Below, in pieces: positions 1-8,415 of a stretch of 64,000 nt of DNA (within the stretch, counting starts at the first letter, position 1; each line of letters starts with the position of its first letter). The position numbers were made by a program, and so were the translations under genes. The notes below the pieces were generated by a model, which had not been told where the DNA came from, made no database searches, and saw only the letters and a program-made list of their open reading frames with translations. The DNA is taken from the NCBI RefSeq assembly GCF_018595675.2, contig NZ_CP092333.1, positions 2,814,001-2,878,000 on the forward strand, written 5' to 3'. This stretch comes from Flavihumibacter fluvii. GTDB taxonomy: Bacteria > Bacteroidota > Bacteroidia > Chitinophagales > Chitinophagaceae.

Positions 1-180
1 CTGGTTTTCTACCAATGGCCAATATATGGACAAACCATCAACCACCATGTTGTAAACGGGATGGTATCCTTTGGCCTTCCCCCAAACCTGGCCTCCTGGT
101 GCTTTGCCTTGTTGTATGTTTGTATCAACTTCATTCCGCTCTATCTCCTTTACCGTAAGAAAATATTCATAAAATTATAA
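1..180 (+). CDS. C-terminal end of DUF5009/acyltransferase-like membrane protein (partial)
   Basis: Only the last 59 codons lie in the window; the frame is open from base 1 and stops with TAA at 178-180. The fragment has a hydrophobic helix (PPNLASWCFALLYVCINFIP) followed by a short basic cytoplasmic tail ending in KKIFIKL. This is how DUF5009 and heparan-alpha-glucosaminide N-acetyltransferase-like membrane proteins end. In Bacteroidota such genes often sit beside murQ and amino-sugar transporters, which is the case here: murQ starts 8 bases downstream, so the two are probably co-transcribed. The family call rests on the tail and the context only; another polytopic membrane protein is possible. 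Confidence 0.5.
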   Translation: MVFYQWPIYGQTINHHVVNGMVSFGLPPNLASWCFALLYVCINFIPLYLLYRKKIFIKL

Positions 181-188
181 ATAACAAC

Positions 189-1013
189 ATGACCCGCATC
201 ACAGAACAACCTTCCGCACACCGCCACCTTGAACAAAAATCCATTGCAGAAATTACAGCACTGATCAATAAGGAAGACCAATCTGTTGCATTGGCTATTG
301 AGAAAGCCTTACCCCAGATTAACCAGCTAATTACTGCAGTAGTTACCCAACTCAAAAATGGTGGCCGGATGTTCTACCTGGGTGCAGGCAGCGGCGGTCG
401 GCTTTCCGTGCTCGATGCCCTCGAATTACCCACCACCTACGGTATCCAAAAAGGTATTGTGAATGTAGTGCTGGCCGGCGGCGTGGAACATCTTGCCGAA
501 GCACCCGAAGAAAAGGAGGATGAACCCGAAACCGGCTGGCAGGAACTGGTAAAGGAAAAAGTCTCCCCAAAAGATATCGTCATTGGAATATCCGCCAGCG
601 GTACAACCCCATTTGTACTTGGCGCACTTAACCATTGCCGTGCATCTGGGATTCCTTGCGGCTGCATTGTCAGTAACCCGGACTCCCCCATTGCGGCACA
701 GGCCGATTACCCCGTGGAAGTGGTTACCGGCCCTGAGTTCATCACCGGCAGTACCAGGATGAAATGCGGATCGGCACAGAAATTTATTTTCGATATGATC
801 AGCACCACCACCATGATTCAACTGGGTAGGGTGAAAGACAATAAAATGGTGCATGTTGCCCTGATCAATGATAAGATCACCGACCGTGCCGTAAAAATGC
901 TGATGGAATTAGGAAGCATTGCAAGCTATGATACCGCCCGGGCCATTTTACTGGAACAAGGCAGTGTACAAAAAGCACTTGATTCCATAGCGGCATCTTC
1001 TTCAAAAAAATAA
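189..1013 (+). CDS. murQ: N-acetylmuramic acid 6-phosphate etherase
   Basis: MurQ cleaves the D-lactyl ether of MurNAc 6-phosphate to give GlcNAc 6-phosphate and D-lactate in the cytoplasm, a step of peptidoglycan recycling. The 274-residue product carries the SIS sugar-isomerase fold signature GAGSGGR (residues 65-71) and ELPTTYG (79-85). It also has SASGTT and the strongly conserved GPEFITGSTRMKCGSAQK segment. Glu79 and Glu110 occupy the places of the two catalytic glutamates of the E. coli enzyme. The length is slightly shorter than the roughly 300 residues of E. coli MurQ but normal for Bacteroidota. The ATG at 189 is the only start that keeps the N-terminal helix. It lies between an acyltransferase-like gene and a sugar permease, as expected for a muramic acid salvage operon. 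No MurNAc kinase is visible in the window. Confidence 0.96.
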   Translation: MTRITEQPSAHRHLEQKSIAEITALINKEDQSVALAIEKALPQINQLITAVVTQLKNGGRMFYLGAGSGGRLSVLDALELPTTYGIQKGIVNVVLAGGVEHLAEAPEEKEDEPETGWQELVKEKVSPKDIVIGISASGTTPFVLGALNHCRASGIPCGCIVSNPDSPIAAQADYPVEVVTGPEFITGSTRMKCGSAQKFIFDMISTTTMIQLGRVKDNKMVHVALINDKITDRAVKMLMELGSIASYDTARAILLEQGSVQKALDSIAASSSKK

Positions 1014-1022
1014 CCACCCCCA

Positions 1023-2264
1023 TTGAAACTGAAGCAACCTATCTATATCATCGGACTCTTATTCTTTGTGTTTGGCTTTGTAACATGGCTGGGATCTGTT
1101 CTGATACCCTACCTGCGCATTGCCTGCGAGATCAGCAGTTTCGAGTCCTATTTTGTCGCGTTCTCATTTTACATCTCTTATACATTAATGGCCATTCCTG
1201 CTTCCCGGGTACTGAAACAAACTGGTTTCAAAAAAGGAATGTCTCTGGGTTTATTCATCATGGCCATCGGGGCTGTCATCTTTATCCCTGCTGCATTAGG
1301 CAGGCAATACGGCCTGTTCCTGCTGGGCCTGTTCGCGCAAGGTGCCGGACTCACCTTGCTGCAAACCGCAGCCAATCCTTATATCACCATCCTGGGTCCT
1401 AAGGAAAGCGCAGCAAAAAGAATCAGCATCATGGGCATCTGCAACGGTATTGCCGGCATGCTCGCACCCGCAATACTTGGTGCGGTGATCCTGCAAAATG
1501 CAGATGGACTTAGCGCCAGGATCGCCGGCATGACAGCTGCAGGCAAAATCAATGCACTGCAGGAACTCGCATCCAGGGTCATCCTGCCCTATTCGATCAT
1601 GGCGATCGTGTTGGTTTTACTGGCCCTGCTGATCCAGTTCTCCGGGTTACCAGATGTGGATGAAGACCCGGATGAAGAGGCGATTACTGTAACCCATAAC
1701 CGAAAAACCAGCATCTGGCAGTTCCCGCACCTTTTATTGGGTGTGAGTACACTATTTTTATATGTTGGAGTGGAGGTAATTGCGGTGGACAGCATCACCG
1801 GGTATGCTGAATACCAGGGACTACCCTTATCGAAAGCAAAGTTTTTTGCCAGCTTTACCTTACTGAATATGCTACTTGGTTATATAATCGGCATCACCTG
1901 TATTCCGCGGTTTATCCAACAGGAAAATGCATTGAAATGGTCGGCAGCAGCCGGATTGATTTTCGGCACCGCAGCATTATTGACCAGCGGTACCTTATCA
2001 GTTTCTTTTATTGCCTTACTTGGATTGGCCAATGCATTGATATGGCCATCGATCTGGCCGCTTGCCATAGCCGGACTCGGCCGGTTTACCAAAACAGGGG
2101 CCTCATTATTAGTGATGGCGATTGGTGGTGGCGCCGTGTTGCCCTTGTTATATGGATACCTGGCAGATCAATTCAGTGCGCATTCCGCTTACGCCATAGT
2201 ACTTCCAGCCTACCTTGGTATCTTGCTGTATGCAGCATATGGCCATAAAATCAGGACCCTGTAG
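1023..2264 (+). CDS. Sugar MFS permease (FHS/fucose permease type), putative MurNAc transporter
   Basis: This 413-residue protein has about 12 hydrophobic helices and belongs to the major facilitator superfamily, FHS-like sugar porters. Features typical of that group are the N-terminal FGFVTWLGSVLIPYL and LLQTAANPYITILGP segments and the C-terminal half with WPSIWPLAIAGLGRFTKTGA. The start is a TTG at 1023, ten bases after the murQ stop; no better ATG exists before the first helix. Co-location with murQ suggests uptake of MurNAc or another peptidoglycan sugar, comparable with MurT of the Tannerella murTKQ operon. That substrate is inference; the family itself also includes fucose, glucose and galactose transporters. 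The gene ends 2 bases before the convergent hexosaminidase gene. Confidence 0.85.
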   Translation: MKLKQPIYIIGLLFFVFGFVTWLGSVLIPYLRIACEISSFESYFVAFSFYISYTLMAIPASRVLKQTGFKKGMSLGLFIMAIGAVIFIPAALGRQYGLFLLGLFAQGAGLTLLQTAANPYITILGPKESAAKRISIMGICNGIAGMLAPAILGAVILQNADGLSARIAGMTAAGKINALQELASRVILPYSIMAIVLVLLALLIQFSGLPDVDEDPDEEAITVTHNRKTSIWQFPHLLLGVSTLFLYVGVEVIAVDSITGYAEYQGLPLSKAKFFASFTLLNMLLGYIIGITCIPRFIQQENALKWSAAAGLIFGTAALLTSGTLSVSFIALLGLANALIWPSIWPLAIAGLGRFTKTGASLLVMAIGGGAVLPLLYGYLADQFSAHSAYAIVLPAYLGILLYAAYGHKIRTL

Positions 2265-2265
2265 G

Positions 2266-4863
2266 TTACAGGCTCACAACGCGGCTGGCTTTGCCTGCCG
2301 CATCAAAGCACCTTAGCTTTACTTTGCCATTCAACTTAACAGGAGCCGTATAGAGGGCTGATGCAGCTACCGGGTCAGTACCGTCTGTAGTATACCGGAT
2401 GACCAAACCAGGCAATGAAACATTGGCTTTCAACTCACCATTTTCTATAATGCCACCAGGCGGCGGAACCCTGTAATTGTAGCCGCCATTCAGGTACGAT
2501 AGCCTGGGCATATCCTTTGTAGCAATGGTATTGGCGAAACTATTCCATTTCTCCAGGATGATCTTCTCACGGGCAGCAATATCCGAGACATTTTCCCAGG
2601 GCCGGGCTGCCGACCAGGCAGATTGCGCATAACCAAACAGTTTAGGCAACAGGTAATATTCCAGCATATCCTGCCCCTTGATGGTTTCGCTCCAGATTTG
2701 CGCCTCAAGCCCTATAATATTCTTTCGCGCTGCAGGCTTTAGCATTTCAGGCTTGTTGAACACCATGGGAACACCCATCGAATTCGTGTAGGTGGTATTG
2801 TAAATATTGTAAGGATCAAAGGTGAAGGCATCACGGGTATCCACAAATCCTGCCCAGTATAAGCCGGGTTCAACCGGACTATTATCATAGGCCAGGTCAA
2901 AATAAAAGTTGGTCACACTGCAGAGCACAATTGGATATCCGGCATTGGCAAGGCGATAGCCTAACCCTGGATCATAGAGGTTATTCCAGATATACGGAAC
3001 CAGTTTGCCCCCTGCAAATTCAGGGTTTGGCAGGGTGCTGCCATCTGCCTTATATAAAAGCGCGGCCTCCTCCCAGGCATGTACGGCAAGATTTCTTTTT
3101 TGCAGCAGTGGCAGCAGGTTGCGCACGAAATAAGGATGGAAATTTTTGTAAGTGCCCATCCCGGGATTCTTCTTAAACAGTTCAATTGCAGGCGGGGATT
3201 TTTCCCAGGCACCTGAAGCAACTTCATCACCACCAATATGCATGATGTCGAGTGCTAATCCGGCGGCCTTATACATATTGATCAGCTCATCCACTACTTT
3301 TTCATAGAAATGGTAGGTCGATGGCCGGGTCACATCCACCACATTATCCTGGTACCCCTGTGCGGAAATATAGGTTGATTTGTCCAACGGATCAACCAGG
3401 CGATATTCATTCGCTTCTGCTTCCTTGCCATTTTTCATGAGCCGCTCATAACGGGCTTCCATAGCTTTAATGGCTGCACGCGCATGACCGGGAAAATTTA
3501 GTTCCGGGATTATTTTGATATGCCGGTTGCTGGCATACTTCAGTATCTCAATAAAATCTGCCTTAGAATAAAAACCACTGCCATGTTTTCCGGATTCCTT
3601 TGCAACCGGGCCGGAGCCATAGGCCGGATGCAAGCCTGCACCCTCTTTTCCCTGTTGGTGTTGCCTTTCCGCACCAACTTCAGTGAGTTCTGGAAGGCCA
3701 TCAATTTCAATCCGCCAGCCTTCATCTTCTGTGGTATAAAATAATAAATGGTTCAGTTTATACGCAGCCATAAGGTCAAGGGTCCTGAGAATGGTTTCCT
3801 TAGTCTGGAAATTCCGGCCCACATCGAGATGAACACTCCGGAAGGCAAACCTCGGGGCATCCTCAATAGTGATGGACCCAATAGGAATGACAGTGTTTTT
3901 TTTCTGGATAGCCTCAATTGGGATCAATGCTACCAGGCTTTGGATGCCGTAGAATACACCAGCCGCATCGCTGCCGGTAATATTGATGCCGGTTTTATTA
4001 ATGCTAAGCCGGTAGGCTTCCTTACTTATACCATTAACGGTTACACCTGCTTTTTTGAGGTTGATATTACCGGTTCCGGCGGCACCAGGTAATATTTTAA
4101 ACTCAGCGCCGGTTAAATCTTTCAGTTTGGCCGCCAGGATGGAAGCTTCATTTTCCAGTCCAGGCCCTGCCGTGATCACTGATGCGGTAGTCAATGAAAA
4201 ACTATCGCTTCCGCGGGTGTATTTAACGGGTTCTGGAACCAGGGGAAGCGTTTTATCGGCGGGAATTTCTTTAAGGGAAAGGTTTTTCCGGTAATCGAGT
4301 TCGGGGGTCTGGATAGGCTCTTTATCATTTGGTCCCCGCAACATTTGCTCTTTTGTAGTAAAAGGAATCACTGTAGCATCACCAAGTTCCACGATCTTTT
4401 TCTCCTTGCCGTCCGCTTCATAGTAAACGATATACATACCCAGTGGTGCATCAGTTTCCTTGATCACAAAATCTTCAGCGCGATAGTTCACTTCAAGAGT
4501 ACCTCCCGGTTTCAGCAAAAAGCCTTTATTCGGTGTCAGTTTATACCAGTCACCATTAATATGGCTGACGGTGGCGGGTTGTTCCGTTTTATTAGCTAAC
4601 GGGGTGCGGGGTGAAATATTAAAAAACATGGCCCATGCGGTATCACCCAGTGCCACATCACCATCATTCCTGAAAATGAATTTCGCCTCTATCGTATTAC
4701 CCGGTTCTGCAAAATTAGATACCAGCTGCCAGGACACTTTGATATCGGCAGGCGTTGATTCAGCAACGGGTCCGGGAGCGTTACACCCTATTAAAATGGC
4801 ACATGTAATCAGCCCGGCCATGCCGGTTAATTTCTTAAGCGTTGAGCGGAGCAGGTTCAGCAT
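2266..4863 (-). CDS. GH20 beta-N-acetylhexosaminidase, lipoprotein, chitobiase-like domain order
   Basis: An exo-beta-N-acetylhexosaminidase of glycoside hydrolase family 20, probably releasing GlcNAc from chitin or peptidoglycan fragments outside the inner membrane. The reading frame is open further upstream, but the ATG at 4863 is chosen because it gives a lipoprotein signal ending in LIGCN; the upstream extension has no export signal. Order: lipoprotein signal, an Ig-like chitobiase N-terminal domain (about 40-160), the GH20b domain, then the catalytic barrel. The barrel carries HIGGDE, with the catalytic Asp-Glu pair near residue 543. A C-terminal Ig-like domain (LVIRYTTDGTDPV) follows. 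865 residues fit this four-domain type. It is convergent with the MFS gene and divergent from the NlpE/META lipoprotein. With murQ it suggests amino-sugar salvage. Confidence 0.93.
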   Translation of the reverse strand: MLNLLRSTLKKLTGMAGLITCAILIGCNAPGPVAESTPADIKVSWQLVSNFAEPGNTIEAKFIFRNDGDVALGDTAWAMFFNISPRTPLANKTEQPATVSHINGDWYKLTPNKGFLLKPGGTLEVNYRAEDFVIKETDAPLGMYIVYYEADGKEKKIVELGDATVIPFTTKEQMLRGPNDKEPIQTPELDYRKNLSLKEIPADKTLPLVPEPVKYTRGSDSFSLTTASVITAGPGLENEASILAAKLKDLTGAEFKILPGAAGTGNINLKKAGVTVNGISKEAYRLSINKTGINITGSDAAGVFYGIQSLVALIPIEAIQKKNTVIPIGSITIEDAPRFAFRSVHLDVGRNFQTKETILRTLDLMAAYKLNHLLFYTTEDEGWRIEIDGLPELTEVGAERQHQQGKEGAGLHPAYGSGPVAKESGKHGSGFYSKADFIEILKYASNRHIKIIPELNFPGHARAAIKAMEARYERLMKNGKEAEANEYRLVDPLDKSTYISAQGYQDNVVDVTRPSTYHFYEKVVDELINMYKAAGLALDIMHIGGDEVASGAWEKSPPAIELFKKNPGMGTYKNFHPYFVRNLLPLLQKRNLAVHAWEEAALLYKADGSTLPNPEFAGGKLVPYIWNNLYDPGLGYRLANAGYPIVLCSVTNFYFDLAYDNSPVEPGLYWAGFVDTRDAFTFDPYNIYNTTYTNSMGVPMVFNKPEMLKPAARKNIIGLEAQIWSETIKGQDMLEYYLLPKLFGYAQSAWSAARPWENVSDIAAREKIILEKWNSFANTIATKDMPRLSYLNGGYNYRVPPPGGIIENGELKANVSLPGLVIRYTTDGTDPVAASALYTAPVKLNGKVKLRCFDAAGKASRVVSL

Positions 4864-4945
4864 ATTGACAAGTTTGCAAGTCCTGAAAATAGGTAAATAT
4901 TTGCTTACATTTATTTTGAAGCTATTAACCGAAAAACATTTTGAT

Positions 4946-5710
4946 ATGAAGGTTTCTTTTTTCAGCACAATAGTTGCCTGTTTATGTTGCCTGGCAGCAT
5001 GTAAACCTGCGGCCAAAACAACTGTACCAACGGGTGACAACAGCATGACTTCGCTCGACTGGAACGGCATTTACTATGGTGTGCTGCCTTGCGCAGATTG
5101 TGAAGGCATTGAAACACTGATACAATTGAATAATGATAAAACCTATACCATTAAAACAAAATACCAGGGAAAATCAGGTGATATCATCACCTCAACCGGA
5201 AGTTTTACCTGGAATAAGGAAGGCAGTAAAATAACGCTTGACAAACAGCAACCCGGCATTTACCTGGTGGGTGAAAATAAACTGGTACACCTGGACAAGG
5301 ATGGGAAAACGATCTCAGGCAGCCTGGCGGAAAAATATATCCTTCAGAAACAAATGCCGGGTATCAGCGAGAAATACTGGAAGCTGACCGAACTATATGG
5401 CAAGCCGGTAAGCCTTGCTCCGGGAATGAAAAAGGAACCCCATATGATCCTGCATACTGCAGAAAACAAGGTCAATGTGATGGGTGGGTGTAATAATTAC
5501 ATGGGCGCATATGATTTAAAACCCAATAACCAGATCAGATTTGGCAAACTCGCTGGAACCCTGATGGCCTGCCCGGATATGGAGGTTGAAGCCCAGTTTA
5601 TGAAAGCGCTTAGTGAAGCCGACAATTATTCCCTTATCGACGATAAATTGACTTTGAACAAAGCCAGGATGGCACCGCTTGCCAGGTTTGAAGCGGTCTA
5701 CCTCCGGTAG
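4946..5710 (+). CDS. NlpE N-terminal plus META/HslJ domain lipoprotein
   Basis: A 254-residue predicted lipoprotein: signal MKVSFFSTIVACLCCLAAC with Cys19 as the likely lipidated residue. Residues about 40-130 form an NlpE-like domain (YYGVLPCADCEGIETLIQL, with the CADC motif). Residues about 145-250 form a META/HslJ domain (YWKLTELYGKPV, NVMGGCNNYMGAY, GTLMACPDMEVEAQF). The frame is open far upstream, but the ATG at 4946 is the one giving a signal peptide. NlpE senses surface or copper stress in enterobacteria and HslJ is linked to heat and novobiocin resistance; whether this protein signals is unknown. It is transcribed divergently from the GH20 gene over an 82-base spacer and ends 4 bases from a convergent gene. 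Confidence 0.88.
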   Translation: MKVSFFSTIVACLCCLAACKPAAKTTVPTGDNSMTSLDWNGIYYGVLPCADCEGIETLIQLNNDKTYTIKTKYQGKSGDIITSTGSFTWNKEGSKITLDKQQPGIYLVGENKLVHLDKDGKTISGSLAEKYILQKQMPGISEKYWKLTELYGKPVSLAPGMKKEPHMILHTAENKVNVMGGCNNYMGAYDLKPNNQIRFGKLAGTLMACPDMEVEAQFMKALSEADNYSLIDDKLTLNKARMAPLARFEAVYLR

Positions 5711-5713
5711 CGA

Positions 5714-6331
5714 TTAGCCTTTTTTATTCACCCAGATACCTAACTGGAGTTTTATGATGGCCGTTGGTGTCCCTTTTATACTGGTGTAATATTGGTCTAC
5801 TGCATCGTAATAGGTGGATTCTGCAATTTGGTAGCCAATGCCCAGGCTGAGATCAAGGCTAAACCGGGTTTTATAATTCCGTTGAATACCCCAAACAGCG
5901 CCAATTGTATGGATGGGCCGTACATGGCTTTCCTCGTCGATTGCATCTTCATCCACATTATAAGCCGAAAATAGTACTTCGTACGCAGGGGCAATATAAT
6001 TGAGGCTGTTCATGGCAGTGCGTTTCCCTTTTTCATGTCGTTTCCGGGCATTATAATAAAACCGGTATTGCGCATTTACTCCCGGAACAAAACTGATGAA
6101 TGCGGATGTTCCCAGGGAACTGGAAAAGCCCACTCCAAAGCTGGTATTCAGGCCACCGGCCATAAGCAAAGTTTGCATCCTGCTAACCGGAAGCTCATAA
6201 CTTAACCCGGGATTCAATATATTCACCCTAACCACCTGGCTAAGCGTGGTGTTGTCAACGGATTGCGCCTGGCTATCGATGGCCAACACAAGTAAAAAAC
6301 ATCCCCAGAATTTTTTTAGGCCATTTATCAT
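5714..6331 (-). CDS. Secreted hypothetical protein, probable outer-membrane beta-barrel
   Basis: 205 residues with a cleavable signal (MINGLKKFWGCFLLVLAIDSQAQS). The remainder alternates short amphipathic strands with aromatic residues, for example LSYELPVSRMQTLLMAGGLN, AQYRFYYNARKR and RFSLDLSLGIGYQIAEST. This pattern is typical of small outer-membrane barrels of Bacteroidota. No specific family was recognised. It lies 25 bases downstream of a second small secreted-looking gene on the same strand and behind a MarR gene, so the three may form one transcript. Confidence 0.7.
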   Translation of the reverse strand: MINGLKKFWGCFLLVLAIDSQAQSVDNTTLSQVVRVNILNPGLSYELPVSRMQTLLMAGGLNTSFGVGFSSSLGTSAFISFVPGVNAQYRFYYNARKRHEKGKRTAMNSLNYIAPAYEVLFSAYNVDEDAIDEESHVRPIHTIGAVWGIQRNYKTRFSLDLSLGIGYQIAESTYYDAVDQYYTSIKGTPTAIIKLQLGIWVNKKG

Positions 6332-6356
6332 GCAGGATTTTTAGCAGATTACCCCT

Positions 6357-6713
6357 TTACAGGAAGAGATTTACAGTAAGCGGGGAAACCATACCGGTGG
6401 CCTCACCAGCCGAATGACCTGATTTTCGAGCTGGCATTTGATCAGCATTATCTTTTTGCAGGTAATTATCGGATAGCATGGAATTGTAATCGGTTTTGTA
6501 CCGCTTATCGGCCTGGGGCCGCAGAGCGGTTTTATTTAACCCGAAACGGGCGACAGCCCCACTATGGAAAACGCTGTTTCCCTGTGATGGACCAGGTTCC
6601 GGATTAATTTCAATGAGCTGTTGCATCATCGGCTCTGTAGGTTTTTCCGGACAGTTCGGGTGATTGGGTAACCCGCTCATGACAAATAATGGTATGGCTA
6701 ATAAACGCAGCAT
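6357..6713 (-). CDS. Small hypothetical protein with N-terminal hydrophobic segment
   Basis: 118 codons starting at ATG 6713, 21 bases after the MarR stop. The product begins with MLRLLAIPLFVMSGLPNHPN, a short hydrophobic stretch that could be a weak signal, followed by a polar, low-complexity body rich in Pro, Asn, Gln and Ser. No family was recognised. It is kept because it fills the space between two genes of the same strand with close spacing; a competing open frame on the other strand is shorter and looks like a shadow. It may be a fast-evolving secreted protein or not a gene at all. Confidence 0.45.
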   Translation of the reverse strand: MLRLLAIPLFVMSGLPNHPNCPEKPTEPMMQQLIEINPEPGPSQGNSVFHSGAVARFGLNKTALRPQADKRYKTDYNSMLSDNYLQKDNADQMPARKSGHSAGEATGMVSPLTVNLFL

Positions 6714-6734
6714 GATGGTGTTTTTACGATGGTA

Positions 6735-7184
6735 TTACTTACAGTTTAGTGCGATCTGGTCAAGTATTTTTTTTGTGTTCATGATAAGTTTCTCGTCTAT
6801 TCCTCTCAATGCTTTCCGCCGGTTGGCTATGATCAGTGGTTGCAATTCGGCCAGCATGGCTTTGGCCTTATTGGTCACCGTTAGCTGCACCAGCCGTCGG
6901 TCTGCCTGGTGAATGGTCCGTTCTATCCAACCATTCTTCACCAGCAATTCAATGATACGGGTAATGGAGGCATTGTCTTTTAAAACGATTTCTGCCAGTT
7001 CCTGTTGTTTGGCCCCTGGATTTTCTAACAAAGCTTTAATAACCAGCCATTGATCGATCGTTATATCAAATCCCCTTTCCCGGATTTGTTTCTGGGAATA
7101 CTGACGATAGGTTCGGATCGCACGGTCTATACTATAGAATATCACATCGTTCAGTTTCGTTGCATCTGAAACTTTATTTGCCAT
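6735..7184 (-). CDS. MarR family transcriptional regulator
   Basis: 149 residues with the winged helix of MarR proteins: ITIDQWLVIKALLENPGAKQ, then QELAEIVLKDNASITRIIELLVKNGWIER as the recognition part, and the wing with the DRR motif (QADRRLVQLTVT). The ATG at 7184 is preferred over an upstream GTG at 7214 because the longer form would be translated across a palindrome that looks like the operator. MarR proteins usually repress their own gene and a nearby transport or resistance gene and respond to small phenolic ligands. The nearest candidate target is the AEC permease/aminotransferase pair upstream on the same strand; that link is inference. Confidence 0.88.
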   Translation of the reverse strand: MANKVSDATKLNDVIFYSIDRAIRTYRQYSQKQIRERGFDITIDQWLVIKALLENPGAKQQELAEIVLKDNASITRIIELLVKNGWIERTIHQADRRLVQLTVTNKAKAMLAELQPLIIANRRKALRGIDEKLIMNTKKILDQIALNCK

Positions 7185-7191
7185 GACAATG

Positions 7192-7205
7192 TTTGATATA
7201 TCAAA
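7192..7205. promoter_or_regulatory. Perfect 14-bp palindrome, candidate MarR operator
   Basis: TTTGATATATCAAA is a perfect inverted repeat ending 8 bases before the MarR start codon at 7184. Position and size fit an autoregulatory operator covering the ribosome binding region or promoter of the regulator gene. The match to a specific published motif cannot be checked here. Confidence 0.5.
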
Positions 7206-7323
7206 TATAATCACGGTTTTTTTACCTCCAAAATATTTCCTGTTAAAAACTGGATAAGTTAATGGAACTGGGTCTCATTTGAGAGAATTTGAACTTCCTG
7301 CATGCAACTGCCCAGGTATTTTT

Positions 7324-8415
7324 TCAGGTCCGGGAAAACCTGTGCACCCTTGTCCGGATATACGGCAACGCACCGGCAAACATCAATAAAAATCCGGTTG
7401 CTACCAGGGTTTGGGAATGGATAAAAAAAGTTCCGGTCGACAAGATGCCCAGGATTAATAGCGTTGAGAAAGGCAGTGAAAAACCCAGGGTAAGGATAGC
7501 CAGTTCCATATCGAAACTTCTTTTCTCCATGCTCAGGCCCAGTTCGTTCTCCCGGTGATGGAAAGCCGAAATATGCGCCAATGGCCAGAAACTGGTTGAA
7601 CTTTGCGGTACTACAATGGCCAATAAAATCAGATGAGGCGCATTGATGTGCAGGATATTGATCATTGCTGCACTGATCAGCATGGTAATGCCGGCCCTGA
7701 AAAATAAAACAGTAATCACCAATTTTCGCCTGCTTTCACGCCACTGTACGGCCAGACCGATAAATAGCAATACCAGTGGTGTCATCAGTGCGCTGGTCTT
7801 TTCCACCAGGTCGGCGATTACTGCGGGTAACGAACTATACTTAAAACCCAGGGACAATAAAATAATTGCTGCAATAATGACCAGGTTAACCGGTTCTTTC
7901 AGCAGGCTGCTGAAAAGTTTCTTCACTTTAGTTCCGGTCCTTTCATTTTGTTGAAGGCTATTCCCCATGAACATATTTAATGCAATAACATACAGGAATA
8001 CCAGGACGAACACCTTATTGCCGATGTCTGCAAGTGCTGCAGTGGCAAGGCTTTCAGGCCCCAGGAATTCTGCAATAAATGGGAAACAGGATAGTCCGGG
8101 TGCCAGCGAAGGAACCAGCAGCATCATGGTTCGGCCAGCCGGGCCAGACTTCTCCACACCAAAAAAAGGAAAGCAAAAAGGAATGGTATAAAAGATGATG
8201 AGATTAAATAACAGGGTGATGATGGGTATCAGGATCATCGATAGATCCATTTCAATTTTCAGCAGGGCCAGGAAAATGGTCGAGGGCAGTGCCACTGACA
8301 AGATGATCTCCTTAAGGCCGCCCAGGGCTTCAGGATGTTTCAGTTTCCTGCGCAACAGGACACCAAGCCCCAGTAGTAACACCAGGGTCAGGGCTTTTTG
8401 CAGGGCGACCGTCAT
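7324..8415 (-). CDS. AEC family permease (auxin efflux carrier type)
   Basis: 363-residue integral membrane protein with about ten hydrophobic helices in two halves: LTLVLLLGLGVLLRRKLKHP and IILSVALPSTIFLALLKIEM early, and GLAVQWRESRRKLVITVLFFRAG and the VPQSSTSFWP loop in the second half. This is the layout of the auxin efflux carrier/bile-acid-like permeases that move carboxylates or amino-acid derivatives. The ATG at 8415 shares its A with the TGA of the preceding aminotransferase gene (TGATG), so translation is probably coupled. The substrate may be the aminotransferase's substrate or product, an inference from this coupling. A longer in-frame start at 8484 lies inside the upstream gene and is not used. 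Confidence 0.85.
   Translation of the reverse strand: MTVALQKALTLVLLLGLGVLLRRKLKHPEALGGLKEIILSVALPSTIFLALLKIEMDLSMILIPIITLLFNLIIFYTIPFCFPFFGVEKSGPAGRTMMLLVPSLAPGLSCFPFIAEFLGPESLATAALADIGNKVFVLVFLYVIALNMFMGNSLQQNERTGTKVKKLFSSLLKEPVNLVIIAAIILLSLGFKYSSLPAVIADLVEKTSALMTPLVLLFIGLAVQWRESRRKLVITVLFFRAGITMLISAAMINILHINAPHLILLAIVVPQSSTSFWPLAHISAFHHRENELGLSMEKRSFDMELAILTLGFSLPFSTLLILGILSTGTFFIHSQTLVATGFLLMFAGALPYIRTRVHRFSRT

Noticed and set aside
4571-4945. Upstream extension of the NlpE/META frame
   Set aside because: It lies antisense inside the GH20 gene and has no family resemblance; the signal peptide starts at 4946.
4864-4945. Promoter boxes in the divergent spacer
   Set aside because: TATTTTG on the plus strand is one base short of TAnnTTTG and no second element is convincing.
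4864-5070. Extension of the GH20 frame by 69 codons upstream
   Set aside because: The added part has no export signal and overlaps the divergent NlpE/META gene, whereas ATG 4863 gives a clean lipoprotein signal.
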